64,000 nt of DNA from Phenylobacterium conjunctum (GTDB taxonomy: Bacteria; Pseudomonadota; Alphaproteobacteria; Caulobacterales; Caulobacteraceae). The stretch is taken from assembly GCF_042679085.1 (NCBI RefSeq), contig NZ_JBHTLQ010000014.1, positions 23,858 through 87,857 of the forward strand, read 5' to 3'. The translations under genes were made by a program, and so were the position numbers. The notes under the pieces were generated by a model, which did not search any database, was not told the DNA's origin, and saw only the letters and a program-made list of their open reading frames with translations. This document shows, piece after piece, positions 9,258 through 17,437 of this stretch. The number at the start of each line of letters is the position of its first letter. Position 1 is the stretch's first letter.

Positions 9258-10199
9258 TCAGGCCTGACCGCTCATCGCCGCGACTTCGGCCGCGAAGTCC
9301 GGGCCTTCAGTCTTCTCAACGCCTTCGCCCAGGGCGAAGCGCACGAAGCCCTTCACCGAGACCGACGCGCCGACCGCCTTGGCGGTTTCGGCGACCAGTT
9401 GCTCGATGGTCTGGTCCGGGTTCATGACGAAGGGTTGCTTCAGCAGCACCACTTCTTCCTGCCACTTGCGGATCCGGCCCTCGACCATCTTCTCGGCGAT
9501 TTCGCGGGGCTTGCCCGATTCCATCGCGGTCTGGGTCTGAATCTCACGCTCCTTGGCGACCACGGCCGGGTCCAGCTCGTCGCTGTTCAGGGCCAGCGGC
9601 GGGGTCGGGGTGCCGGCCACGTGCATGGCGATCTTACGGCCGACTTCCTTCAGCTGCTCGGCGTCACCGGTGGACTCCAGGGCCACCAGCACCGCCAGCT
9701 TGGCCACGTCGTCGCCCTGCTTGTTGTGCAGGTAGAGCGACACGGCGCCGGCGTCCACCGACAGGCGGGCCGAACGGCGCAGACGCATGTTCTCGCCGAT
9801 GGTGGCGATCAGGTTGGTCACCACGTCCGAGACGACTTCGCCCTTGGAGGTCTTGGCGACCAGGATCGCGTCCACGTCACCGTCGACGCCCAGGGCCACG
9901 TTCGCGAATTCACGCGCCGCGCCTTGGAAGGTCTCGTTCTTGGAGACGAAGTCGGTTTCAGCGTTCAGCTCGACCAGCACGCCGGTCTTGCCGTCGGCGC
10001 TCGTCTTGCCGGCCACCAGGCCTTCGGCCGCGGCGCGGTCGGCCTTCTTGGCGGCCTTGGACAGGCCCTTGGTGCGCAGCCAGTCCATGGAGGCTTCGAC
10101 GTCGCCGCCGTTTTCCTGAAGCGCCTTCTTGCAGTCCATCATGCCCGCGCCGGACTTTTCGCGCAGGTCCTTGACCAGCTGAGCGGTGATCTCCGCCAT
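9258..10199 (-). CDS. tsf: Translation elongation factor Ts
   Basis: EF-Ts is the guanine-nucleotide exchange factor for EF-Tu. The 313-residue product starts at ATG 10199 (MAEITAQLVKDLREKSGAGM). It contains the signature GAGMMDCKKAL and the second conserved motif ETDFVSKNETF, which contacts EF-Tu. The two-repeat core is followed by the usual C-terminal module. It lies 95 nt after rpsB with a hairpin between them. Confidence 0.97.
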   Translation of the reverse strand: MAEITAQLVKDLREKSGAGMMDCKKALQENGGDVEASMDWLRTKGLSKAAKKADRAAAEGLVAGKTSADGKTGVLVELNAETDFVSKNETFQGAAREFANVALGVDGDVDAILVAKTSKGEVVSDVVTNLIATIGENMRLRRSARLSVDAGAVSLYLHNKQGDDVAKLAVLVALESTGDAEQLKEVGRKIAMHVAGTPTPPLALNSDELDPAVVAKEREIQTQTAMESGKPREIAEKMVEGRIRKWQEEVVLLKQPFVMNPDQTIEQLVAETAKAVGASVSVKGFVRFALGEGVEKTEGPDFAAEVAAMSGQA

Positions 10200-10224
10200 G
10201 GTCGGCTCCTTCCGTTCGAATAAA

Positions 10225-10250
10225 GCGACGGGCCCGAAGGGACCCGTCGC
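10225..10250 (-). terminator. Hairpin between rpsB and tsf
   Basis: GCGACGGG (10225-10232) pairs with CCCGTCGC (10243-10250), and the inner bases GCCC and GGGA extend the stem further. Leftward it is followed by TTTATTCG. This is a moderate intrinsic terminator or attenuator between the two ribosomal-operon genes and may set their ratio. Confidence 0.5.
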
Positions 10251-10294
10251 CAGAGGTCTAGTTGTGGTTCGCTACGCCTTGATGGCGCAGGCGA

Positions 10295-11086
10295 CTATTC
10301 GGCGACCGGCTCGGCGGCCGGGGCGGCCGGTTCCAGTTCACGCGCCAGGGTCGGCTCGATCGGGGCGACCGAGGCGCCCAGGTCCACGCCCGCAGCCGAC
10401 TGGCCAGCGGCCAGGCCGTCGAGGACGGCGTCGGCGATCAGGTCGCAGTACAGCTGGATGGCGCGGGCGGCGTCGTCATTGCCGGGGATCGGATAGGTGA
10501 TGCCGTCCGGATCGCAGTTGGTGTCCAGGATGGCCACGACCGGGATGCCCAGCTTGCGGGCTTCCTGGATGGCGATGGCTTCCTTGTTGGTGTCGATCAC
10601 GAACATCAGGTCGGGGATGCCGCCCATGTCCTTGATGCCGCCCAGGGACAGTTCCAGCTTGTCGCGCTCGCGGGTCAGCTGCAGCAGTTCCTTCTTGGTG
10701 CGGCTGTTGTCGCCTTCCAGCACGCCTTCCAGCTCGCGCAGACGCGCGATCGAGCCGGAGACGGTGCGCCAGTTGGTGAGCGTGCCGCCCAGCCAGCGGT
10801 GGTTCACATAGTACTGGGCGCAACGCTTGGCGGCGACGGCGACCGGATCGGAAGCCTGGCGCTTGGTGCCGACGAACAGCACGCGGCCGCCGGACGCGGC
10901 GACTTCACGGACCTTCACCAGGGCCTGGTGCAGCAGCGGGATCGACTGCGACAGGTCGATGATATGGATGTTCGAGCGGCTACCGAAGATGTAGCGGTCC
11001 ATCTTCGGGTTCCAGCGGTGCGTTTGGTGGCCGAAGTGGGCGCCAGCTTCCAGGAGCTGACGCATGGAGAATTCAGGAAGCGCCAT
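10295..11086 (-). CDS. rpsB: 30S ribosomal protein S2
   Basis: S2 is a small-subunit protein needed for S1 binding and start-site selection. The start is ATG 11086 (MALPEFSMRQLLEAGAHFGH), giving 263 residues. The frame is open 33 codons further upstream, but that part does not match S2. Typical segments are HFGHQTHRWNPKM, FVGTKRQA and VNHRWLGGTLTNWRT. The tail after about residue 225 is alanine- and proline-rich (AAPAAEPVAE), as in many alphaproteobacteria. It heads the rpsB-tsf pair. Confidence 0.97.
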   Translation of the reverse strand: MALPEFSMRQLLEAGAHFGHQTHRWNPKMDRYIFGSRSNIHIIDLSQSIPLLHQALVKVREVAASGGRVLFVGTKRQASDPVAVAAKRCAQYYVNHRWLGGTLTNWRTVSGSIARLRELEGVLEGDNSRTKKELLQLTRERDKLELSLGGIKDMGGIPDLMFVIDTNKEAIAIQEARKLGIPVVAILDTNCDPDGITYPIPGNDDAARAIQLYCDLIADAVLDGLAAGQSAAGVDLGASVAPIEPTLARELEPAAPAAEPVAE

Positions 11087-11127
11087 CGGCTTTTCGTCCT
11101 TTTTCCGGTTAACCTCCGCAGGCAAAC

Positions 11128-11143
11128 CCTCCCGGACGGGAGG
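11128..11143 (-). promoter_or_regulatory. Hairpin in the rpsB leader
   Basis: CCTCCCG (11128-11134) and CGGGAGG (11137-11143) form a perfect 7-bp stem with a GA loop, about 40 nt before the rpsB start and inside the predicted leader. S2 is known in other proteobacteria to repress its own mRNA through a leader structure. Whether this hairpin serves that role is inference. Confidence 0.35.
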
Positions 11144-11209
11144 ACCGGAATGGCGAAGAACGGGATGTCTCCCCGAACTGGCCAAACGCCTACGTGTGGA
11201 ATGGGCGCG

Positions 11210-11238
11210 GATTTAGGCGCGAACGCCTGAAAAAGCAA
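11210..11238 (-). promoter_or_regulatory. Candidate rpsB promoter
   Basis: Read leftward, TTGCTT (11233-11238) is followed after 16-17 nt by CTAAATC (11210-11216), which is close to the Caulobacter housekeeping -10 element GCTANAWC. It would start a leader of roughly 115-120 nt before rpsB. The spacer itself contains a small palindrome, AGGCG-CGAA-CGCCT. Confidence 0.45.
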
Positions 11239-11299
11239 GCCCCTCGGGATTGCCAGCCCTCCAGCGCCAGCCCACACTCATAGGTCACAGGTGAGCGCA

Positions 11300-11539
11300 A
11301 TGATCACTCTGACGATCCTGGCCGCCTGGGCCGCGACCGGCAGCGGCGGCGCCCTGACCGCGCCCCAGCCGCCGGCCCCGCCGGCGCTGATCGGCGCCAT
11401 GCCGTCGCCGGAGCCGTTCAAGCCCTACAAGCCGAAGCCGATCTACGACACCCGCGGCGGTCTCAATCCCTATGCCAAGCCGGCCAAGCCAAAGGGTTAC
11501 ATCGACCTCTATCACCCGAAGACGAAGTCGACGTTCTGA
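11300..11539 (+). CDS. Small proline-rich secreted protein, function unknown
   Basis: I do not recognise a family. The 79-residue product has an N-terminal hydrophobic signal-like segment (MITLTILAAWAATGSGGALT). A proline-, lysine- and tyrosine-rich body follows, with FKPYKPKPIYDTRGG and YAKPAKPKGYIDLYHPK, ending in TKSTF. ATG 11300 is preceded by AGGTGAG (11289-11295), a good ribosome binding site, and was preferred to an in-frame GTG at 11291 that overlaps that site. It stands alone on the plus strand between two leftward units and is convergent with dnaE. The tyrosine/proline composition suggests an envelope or periplasmic protein, but this is only inference. Confidence 0.65.
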   Translation: MITLTILAAWAATGSGGALTAPQPPAPPALIGAMPSPEPFKPYKPKPIYDTRGGLNPYAKPAKPKGYIDLYHPKTKSTF

Positions 11540-11589
11540 GGTCGTCCACATCCGCACATCCCGGCATTCGCCGGATGCCCGGGGCAAAA

Positions 11590-14500
11590 CTACAGGTCCT
11601 CGACGAACACCACGCCGGGCGCGGTCTTCAGCGCGCCGCGCACGGCGCCGTCCAGGGTGAAGCGGCCGGGCAGCTTCAGTTCGATCTCGCGGCCGCCCTC
11701 GACGGCGGCGACCAGGATGATCTCGCCGCCGCGGGCGTTGCTGACGCCCTCCAGCCGCCGCTTGAGCGCGTCGATCTCGGCGCTGCGCGGAGTGACATGG
11801 ACGCGCAGGCCGGCGACAGCGTTGGCGATGGTCTTGTCCACCGGCTCGGCGTCATCACCGAAGAACCGCACCTCCCCGTCCCTGGCCTTGGCGCGGACCT
11901 TGATCGCCACGGCCTTCCCCGGCTCCAGCATCTCGCGGCACTTGCGCAAGGATTCCGGCGGGAACAGCACCTCGTATTCGCCGGTCGGGTCCGAGAAGGT
12001 GACGAAAGCGAACTTCTCACCACTGGACTGGCTGGCGCGCTCCTGCTTGCGGCGCACGATGCCGGCCATGCGGAAGGCTTCCGCCCCAGCCTCGGCCTTG
12101 GGGATCACGTCGGCCAAAAGGTCGGTGCGCTTGCGGCGCAGGGCCTCGACCATGTCGTCCAGCGGGTGGCCGGACAGGTAGAATCCGACCGCGGCCAGTT
12201 CCTCGTCCAGACGCTGGGTCGGGGTCCAGGGCTCAGCCTTCGGGATACGCGGCCGCTGGGCCTCGGCCTGGTCGCCCCCGAACAGGGAGCCCTGCGACGA
12301 GGCGCGCTCGGCGGCGATGCTCTGGCCATAGCCGATCAGCACGTCGGCGGCGGCCACCAGCTGGGCGCGGTTGGCGTTCAGGCTGTCGAAGGCGCCGGCC
12401 CGCGCCAGGGTTTCGAAGCAGCGCTTGTTCACCTGGCGCGGATCGATCCGCTCGACGAAATCGAAGATGTCGCGGAAGGCCCCGCCCTCGCGGCGGACCT
12501 CGACCACATGCTCCATGGCCTGCAGGCCGACATTGCGGATGCCGCCCAGGGCGTAGAGCACCTCGCCGTTCTCGACCTCGAAATCCGCGCCGGAGGTGTT
12601 GATGTCCGGGGCCCGGATGGTCACCCCGAACCGCTTGGCGTCCTGGTAGAACACCGACAGCTTATCGGTGTTGGCGATATCCAGGCTCATGGAGGCGGCG
12701 AAGAACTCCACCGGCGCGTTCGCCTTCAGCCAGGCCGTCTGGTAGCTGACGACGGCGTAGGCGGCGGCGTGGGACTTGTTGAAGCCGTAGCCCGCGAACT
12801 TGTCCACCAGGTCGAAGATGGCGCCGGACTGGGCGGCCGGAACGCCCTTGGCCTCGGCCCCGGAGACGAAGCGAGCGCGCTGCTGCTCCATCTCCTCCTT
12901 CTTCTTCTTCCCCATGGCCCGACGCAGCAGGTCGGCTTCGCCCAGGCTGTAGCCCGCCAGGATCTGGGCGATCTGCATCACCTGTTCCTGGTAGACGATG
13001 ATGCCGTAGGTCTCGTTCAGGACCGGGGCCAGGGTTGGGTGCAGGGTGTCGATGGGCTTGCGCCCGAACTTGCAGTCGATGAAGGCCGGGATGTTATCCA
13101 TCGGGCCAGGGCGATAGAGCGCGCCCACGGCGGTGACGTCTTCGATCGAGCCGGGTCGCAGCTGACGCAGGGTGTCGCGCATGCCCTGGCCTTCCAACTG
13201 GAAGACCCCGACGGTCTGGGCGTTGGACATCAGCTCGTAGGTCTTGGCGTCGTCCAGCGGCAGGGCCGCCATGTCGACCCGCGCCCCGCGCTTCTCCAGG
13301 TGCTTCAGCGCCCGGTCGATGACGGTCAGGGTCTTCAGGCCCAGGAAGTCGAACTTCACCAGGCCGGCGCTTTCGACCCACTTCATGTTGAACTGGGTGG
13401 CCGGCAGCTCGGAGCGCGGATCGCGATAGAGCGGGGTCAGTTCGGTCAGGGGCCGGTCGCCGATCACCACGCCGGCGGCGTGGGTCGAGGCGTTGCGGTA
13501 CAGGCCCTCGAGCTGCAGCGAGGTGTCGAGCAGCAGGGCGACCGCCTCGTCACTGTCCCGCTGTTCGCGCAGGCGCGGCTCGATCTCGATGGCCTTGGCC
13601 AGGGTCACGGGGTTGGCGGGGTTGGCCGGCACCATCTTGGCCAGGCGGTCCACCTGGCCCAGCGGCAGCTGCAGCACCCGGCCCACATCGCGCAGCACGG
13701 CGCGCGCCTGCAGGGTGCCGAAGGTGATGATCTGTGCCACCCGGTCGCGGCCATAGCGCTGCTGGACGTAGGAGATGACCTCTTCCCGGCGCTCCTGGCA
13801 GAAGTCGATATCGAAGTCGGGCATCGACACCCGCTCCGGATTGAGGAAGCGCTCGAACAGCAGGCCGTAGCGAAGGGGATCGAGGTCGGTGATGGTCAGG
13901 GAATAGGCCACGAGCGACCCCGCACCCGAACCCCGCCCCGGCCCCACCGGAATGCCGCGCGCCTTGGCCCACTTGATGAAGTCCGACACGATCAGGAAAT
14001 AGCCGGGGAACCCCATCTGGGTGATGACCCCGATCTCCCGCTCCAGCCTGGCCTCATAGTCCTCCACCGGGAAGGCGTTGGCCTGGCCGCGCGCCATCCG
14101 CGCCTTCAGGCCCTCGCGGGCCTGGTGAGCCAGTTCCTCGGCTTCCGTGCGGCCGGCGTCGCTGGGGAAGCGCGGCAGGATCGGGTCGCGCTTCTTGACC
14201 ATGAAGGCGCAGCGTCGGGCGATATCGACGGTGTTGTCGCAGGCCTCGGGCAGGTCGGCGAACAGGGCGCGCATGTCGGCGGCGGGCTTGAACCAGTGCT
14301 CGTCGGTGACCCGGCGGCGTTCGTCCTGGCTGATGAAGGCGCCGTCGGCGATGCACAGCAGGGCCTCGTGCGCATCGTACATGGCCTTGGCGGCGAAATA
14401 GACGTCGTTGGTGGCGACCAGGGGCACGTCGTTCGCATAGGCGAAGGCGACCAGATCGGGTTCGGCGGCGGCCTCCGCGGGCGTGCCGTGCCGCTGAAGC

Positions 14501-15036
14501 TCGATGTAGAACCGGTCCCCGAACACCCGGGCCATCTCGGCCAGGGCCGCATTACCCTCGGCGGTCTTGCCGGCGGCGAACAGGGGATCGATGGGGCCGT
14601 CGGGACCGCCCGACAAAAGGATCAGCCCTTCGGAATGCTGCGCCACCAGTTCCCAGGGGGCCGAAGGCTCGGACATCCCGTCGGATTCCACATAGGCGTG
14701 GGACGAGAGCACCGAGAGATTGAGGTAGCCCTGTTCCGTCTGGGCCAGGAGCACGACGGTCGGCGTCTTAGCCCAGGCTTCGCCGGCCTTTCCCCCGATG
14801 CCGGTCACCGGCAGGGCGCAGCCGACGATGGGCTGGACCCCGGCGTCCTTGGCGGAGACCGAAAACTCAAGCGCGCCGAACAGGTTGGCCCGGTCGGTCA
14901 AGGCCACGGCCGGCATGCCGTTCTTGGCGGCGTAGCCCGGAACCTTGTCGGCCTTGATCGCGCCTTCCAGCAGCGAATAGGCGGAGCGGACCCGCAGGTG
15001 GACGAACCCGTCGCTCTCCCCTGCCCCGTCGCTCAC
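11590..15036 (-). CDS. dnaE: DNA polymerase III alpha subunit
   Basis: This is the replicative DNA polymerase catalytic subunit. The 1148 residues run in the standard order. The N-terminal PHP domain (HLRVRSAYSLLEGAIK) comes first, then the polymerase core with the catalytic PDFDIDF motif (about residue 400), the KSHAAAYA finger region, helix-hairpin-helix and OB-fold parts. An internal beta-clamp binding motif, QGSLF, lies near residue 915. Length and domains fit DnaE1 rather than the shorter mutagenic DnaE2. The start is GTG 15036 with AGGAGG five bases before it; the ATG one base out of frame runs straight into a stop. It lies 21 nt after sidA, so an SOS transcript could extend into it. 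Confidence 0.97.
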   Translation of the reverse strand: MSDGAGESDGFVHLRVRSAYSLLEGAIKADKVPGYAAKNGMPAVALTDRANLFGALEFSVSAKDAGVQPIVGCALPVTGIGGKAGEAWAKTPTVVLLAQTEQGYLNLSVLSSHAYVESDGMSEPSAPWELVAQHSEGLILLSGGPDGPIDPLFAAGKTAEGNAALAEMARVFGDRFYIELQRHGTPAEAAAEPDLVAFAYANDVPLVATNDVYFAAKAMYDAHEALLCIADGAFISQDERRRVTDEHWFKPAADMRALFADLPEACDNTVDIARRCAFMVKKRDPILPRFPSDAGRTEAEELAHQAREGLKARMARGQANAFPVEDYEARLEREIGVITQMGFPGYFLIVSDFIKWAKARGIPVGPGRGSGAGSLVAYSLTITDLDPLRYGLLFERFLNPERVSMPDFDIDFCQERREEVISYVQQRYGRDRVAQIITFGTLQARAVLRDVGRVLQLPLGQVDRLAKMVPANPANPVTLAKAIEIEPRLREQRDSDEAVALLLDTSLQLEGLYRNASTHAAGVVIGDRPLTELTPLYRDPRSELPATQFNMKWVESAGLVKFDFLGLKTLTVIDRALKHLEKRGARVDMAALPLDDAKTYELMSNAQTVGVFQLEGQGMRDTLRQLRPGSIEDVTAVGALYRPGPMDNIPAFIDCKFGRKPIDTLHPTLAPVLNETYGIIVYQEQVMQIAQILAGYSLGEADLLRRAMGKKKKEEMEQQRARFVSGAEAKGVPAAQSGAIFDLVDKFAGYGFNKSHAAAYAVVSYQTAWLKANAPVEFFAASMSLDIANTDKLSVFYQDAKRFGVTIRAPDINTSGADFEVENGEVLYALGGIRNVGLQAMEHVVEVRREGGAFRDIFDFVERIDPRQVNKRCFETLARAGAFDSLNANRAQLVAAADVLIGYGQSIAAERASSQGSLFGGDQAEAQRPRIPKAEPWTPTQRLDEELAAVGFYLSGHPLDDMVEALRRKRTDLLADVIPKAEAGAEAFRMAGIVRRKQERASQSSGEKFAFVTFSDPTGEYEVLFPPESLRKCREMLEPGKAVAIKVRAKARDGEVRFFGDDAEPVDKTIANAVAGLRVHVTPRSAEIDALKRRLEGVSNARGGEIILVAAVEGGREIELKLPGRFTLDGAVRGALKTAPGVVFVEDL

Positions 15037-15057
15037 ATCCGCCTCCTACACCCTCGC

Positions 15058-15147
15058 TCAGGCCGCCAGCTGGGCCACCTGACACATCATCCAGACAAAG
15101 CTGGCGACCGACACAAAAGCCAGCGATTCCCGAGCCAGACGAACCAT
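15058..15147 (-). CDS. sidA: SidA-type SOS-induced cell division inhibitor, 29 residues
   Basis: This very short gene encodes 29 residues: MVRLARESLAF, then VSVASFVWMMCQVAQLAA. The first eight residues carry two arginines, and the remainder is one hydrophobic membrane-spanning helix. In Caulobacter crescentus, SidA is a 29-residue inner-membrane protein induced by DNA damage that blocks division by acting on FtsW/FtsN. Here the identical length, the single-helix design, the LexA-type box in its promoter (15170-15184) and the position next to dnaE all agree. The ribosome binding site is weak (GGGGGTG, about 8 nt upstream). I recognise it by these features together. A homology search was not possible. 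Confidence 0.82.
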   Translation of the reverse strand: MVRLARESLAFVSVASFVWMMCQVAQLAA

Positions 15148-15169
15148 CTTGCGCACCCCCGTTGTGGAC

Positions 15170-15184
15170 GTTCTCTGGATGTTC
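15170..15184 (-). promoter_or_regulatory. LexA (SOS) box
   Basis: GTTC (15170-15173), seven bases, then GTTC (15181-15184) is an exact match to the alphaproteobacterial SOS box GTTC-N7-GTTC. It covers the predicted -10 element and start point of the promoter in front of sidA, which is the classical arrangement for repression by LexA. A further GTTC lies at 15199-15202 but not at the right spacing. Confidence 0.8.
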
Positions 15185-15212
15185 TTATTTCTGGTTTTGT
15201 TCTCGTCGTCAA
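15184..15212 (-). promoter_or_regulatory. sidA promoter
   Basis: Read leftward, TTGACG (15207-15212), a 17-nt spacer, then AATAAG (15184-15189). Transcription would start near 15177, about 30 nt before sidA, and right inside the LexA box. Confidence 0.6.
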
Positions 15213-15266
15213 GAGGGCTATGCCAGCCCCTCGCCCCGCATGCAGGGAGCGGGTCGGGACATGGGC

Positions 15267-15959
15267 TCAGAGCGCCTGCGGCTCCAGCTTCCCGGCCTTC
15301 AGCCCCAGCACGCGGTCCATGTGACGGGCGAGCTCGAGGTTGTGGGTGGCGACGAGGGCTGAGACGCCCTCGGCGCGGGCCAGGGCGTAGAGGTTCTCGA
15401 ACACCGCGGTGGATGTCGCGGGATCCAGGTTGCCGGTGGGCTCGTCGGCCAGGAGCAGGCGCGGCTTGTTGGCAAGCGCACGGGCGATGGCGACCCGCTG
15501 CTGTTCCCCGCCGGACATCTGGGCCGGCTGGTGGTGGACGCGCTCGGCCAGGCCCAGTTGGCTGAGCAGGCTCTCGGCGCGGTCGCGGGCCGCCTTGCGG
15601 CTCTTGCCGGCGATCATCTGCGGCAGGGCGACGTTATCCAGGGCTGTGAACTCCGGCAGAAGGTGGTGCGCCTGGTAGACGAAGCCGATGGTCCCCAGGC
15701 GGATGCGGGTGCGCACCCGGTCGCTGAGGTTCGAGCAGTCGCGGCCCTCGATGAAGATCTGGCCTTCGGTCGGCCGCTCAAGCAGGCCCGCGGCGTGCAG
15801 CAGCGAGGACTTGCCCGAGCCGGACGGCCCGATCAGGCCGACGATCTCGCCGCGTTGCACGTCAAGCTCGGCGCCGTCGAGGACGGTCAGCGTCCGGTCG
15901 CCGGACTTGTAGGTGCGCTTCAGCCCGCGGATTGCGAGCACCAAGTCGGCCTCACTCAT
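15267..15959 (-). CDS. lolD: Lipoprotein-releasing system ATP-binding protein LolD
   Basis: LolD is the ATPase of the inner-membrane complex that extracts lipoproteins and hands them to LolA. The 230-residue product starts at ATG 15959 (MSEADLVLAIRGL). It has Walker A GPSGSGKSS, the signature MSGGEQQRVAIARAL, Walker B LLLADEPTGNLD and the H-loop THNLELA. The start overlaps the end of the permease gene by 8 nt, so translation is coupled. The 21 extra upstream codons in frame lie wholly within the permease gene and are not needed. Confidence 0.95.
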   Translation of the reverse strand: MSEADLVLAIRGLKRTYKSGDRTLTVLDGAELDVQRGEIVGLIGPSGSGKSSLLHAAGLLERPTEGQIFIEGRDCSNLSDRVRTRIRLGTIGFVYQAHHLLPEFTALDNVALPQMIAGKSRKAARDRAESLLSQLGLAERVHHQPAQMSGGEQQRVAIARALANKPRLLLADEPTGNLDPATSTAVFENLYALARAEGVSALVATHNLELARHMDRVLGLKAGKLEPQAL

Positions 15960-17247
15960 AGCGAAGGGCCTCCACCGGATCGAGACGCGAGGCCCGCCAG
16001 GCGGGCGGCAGGGTGGCGACAAAGGCCATGGCCAGCGACCAGAAGGTGATGCCCGCCACCTCCTGCCAGTCGATCTTGGCCGGCACGCGGGTCAGGAAAT
16101 AGACGTCCGAATTGAACACCTGGGTCCCCGTCGCCCACTCCACGAAGGACTGGATCGGACCGATGAAGGTGCAGAACAGCACGCCCAGGATCAGGCCGGC
16201 GATGGTGCCCAGGAGGCCCACGAGCGCACCGGTCATGAAGAAGATGCGCAAGATCGAGCCCTGCCCCGCGCCCATGGTGCGCAGGATGGCGATGTCGCGC
16301 CCCTTGTTCTTCACCAGCATGACGAGGCCGGAGATGATGTTCATGGCCGCGATGGCCACCAGGAGCATCAGGATCAGGCGCATGACGTTGCGCTCCACCT
16401 GCAGCGCGCCCCAGTAGGAGGCGTTCTTTTCCGTCCAGTCGGTGACGACGCTGGTCGGGCCGGCGATGCGGGCGACCTCGGGCTTCAGGGCCATGGCGTC
16501 GTCGGCGTTGGTCAGCTTCATCTCCACGAAGTCGACGCCGGTGTCGCGGCCGAAGAACAGCTGGGCCTGGTCCAGCGGCATGTAGATGAAGGTCTGGTCG
16601 TACTCGCTCATGCCGACGCTGAAAGTGCCGGCGACGGTGTAGGTCTTGCGCTGGGGCGTCGCGCCAAAGGCGGTGGCGCCTCCGGTGGGCGAGATCAGGG
16701 TGAGCGCATCGCCCGGCTGGACGCCGAGGTTCTGGGCCAGGCGGTCGCCGACCATGATCAGGTCGCCGCCATATTCGCCAGCGCCGAAGCCCTCGAGCGA
16801 GCCCCGCACGATGTTGCTGGAGACGAGTTTGGTGGCGGCCAGGTCGCTGGGGCGGATGCCGCGGACGATGGCGCCGCTGATCTGCCCCTGGCCGAGCGCC
16901 ATGGCCTGGGCCTCGATGATGGGCACCACCTGGACGACGCCCGGAATGGCCTTCAGCCGGGCGATCATCGGGTCGCGCTCCGGCGTCATCATGATCCCGC
17001 CGGTGACGTACATGTGGCCGTTAAAGCCCAGGATGCGGCCGAGCAGTTCGGAGCGGAAGCCGTTCATCACGCTCATGACGATGATCAGCACCGCCACGGC
17101 CAGCATGATGCCGATGAAGGAGATGAGCGAGATCAGCGCCACGCCGCCCTCGCTGCGCTTGGCGCGCAGATAGCGCAGGGCGACCGAGCGCTCCCATAGG
17201 CCGAAGGGCGCGGCGCGACCTCCGGTCAGGTTATCGGCTGAACTCAC
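15952..17247 (-). CDS. lolC: Lipoprotein-releasing ABC transporter permease, LolC/E family
   Basis: This is the permease partner of LolD. The 431-residue protein has one membrane helix near the N-terminus (ISLISFIGIMLAVAVLI), a large periplasmic domain (about residues 60-265), and three helices in the C-terminal FtsX-like domain (NIISGLVMLVKNKGRDIAILRTMGA). Only one permease gene is present, consistent with the LolF-type homodimer of many alphaproteobacteria. The start is GTG 17247 with GGGGGA upstream. lolC is used as the customary name; E or F type cannot be decided here. Confidence 0.93.
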   Translation of the reverse strand: MSSADNLTGGRAAPFGLWERSVALRYLRAKRSEGGVALISLISFIGIMLAVAVLIIVMSVMNGFRSELLGRILGFNGHMYVTGGIMMTPERDPMIARLKAIPGVVQVVPIIEAQAMALGQGQISGAIVRGIRPSDLAATKLVSSNIVRGSLEGFGAGEYGGDLIMVGDRLAQNLGVQPGDALTLISPTGGATAFGATPQRKTYTVAGTFSVGMSEYDQTFIYMPLDQAQLFFGRDTGVDFVEMKLTNADDAMALKPEVARIAGPTSVVTDWTEKNASYWGALQVERNVMRLILMLLVAIAAMNIISGLVMLVKNKGRDIAILRTMGAGQGSILRIFFMTGALVGLLGTIAGLILGVLFCTFIGPIQSFVEWATGTQVFNSDVYFLTRVPAKIDWQEVAGITFWSLAMAFVATLPPAWRASRLDPVEALRYE

Positions 17248-17337
17248 GCGTCCCCCATTCGCTTACGGCGCCGCTGTTGGAAGGCCATGTAACGCAGATG
17301 CGTCCTGCTGGCTCCCGCGACGGATCGCAGGCCTGTG

Positions 17338-17366
17338 AATTAGCCGGCGAAGGCTCAGCTTTGCAA
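17338..17366 (-). promoter_or_regulatory. Candidate lolC-lolD promoter
   Basis: Leftward: TTGCAA (17361-17366), 17-nt spacer, CTAATT (17338-17343, within GGCTAATTC, near the Caulobacter -10 form). It sits directly after the duplicated terminator and about 90 nt before lolC, where a fresh promoter is needed. Confidence 0.4.
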
Positions 17367-17367
17367 T

Positions 17368-17390
17368 CAAACCAGAACGAAAAGAAGGCC
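17368..17390. repeat. 23-bp direct repeat, copy 1
   Basis: A 23-bp sequence beginning CAAACCAGAACG and ending GAAGGCC is repeated exactly 47 bp further on (17415-17437). On the minus strand it forms the U-rich tail and one arm of an intrinsic terminator. Confidence 0.85.
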
Positions 17391-17411
17391 ACCCAAGGAC
17401 GGGCGGCCTTC
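17384..17411 (-). terminator. Intrinsic terminator, second of a tandem pair
   Basis: GAAGGCC at 17384-17390 pairs with GGCCTTC at 17405-17411, and the stem continues inward with CCC and GGG. Leftward it is followed by TTTTCGTTC. It is the downstream copy of a duplicated terminator. Confidence 0.75.
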
Positions 17412-17414
17412 AGC

Positions 17415-17437
17415 CAAACCAGAACGAAAAGAAGGCC
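17415..17437. repeat. 23-bp direct repeat, copy 2
   Basis: This is the second exact copy of the 23-bp sequence at 17368-17390, at a period of 47 bp. It makes up the tail and one arm of the upstream terminator. Confidence 0.85.

Noticed and set aside
11575..15324. A 1249-codon open frame on the plus strand opposite dnaE
   Set aside because: It mirrors the dnaE codons. Its translation is Gly/Val/Asp/Leu/Gln-rich without domains, as expected for antisense of a GC-rich gene.
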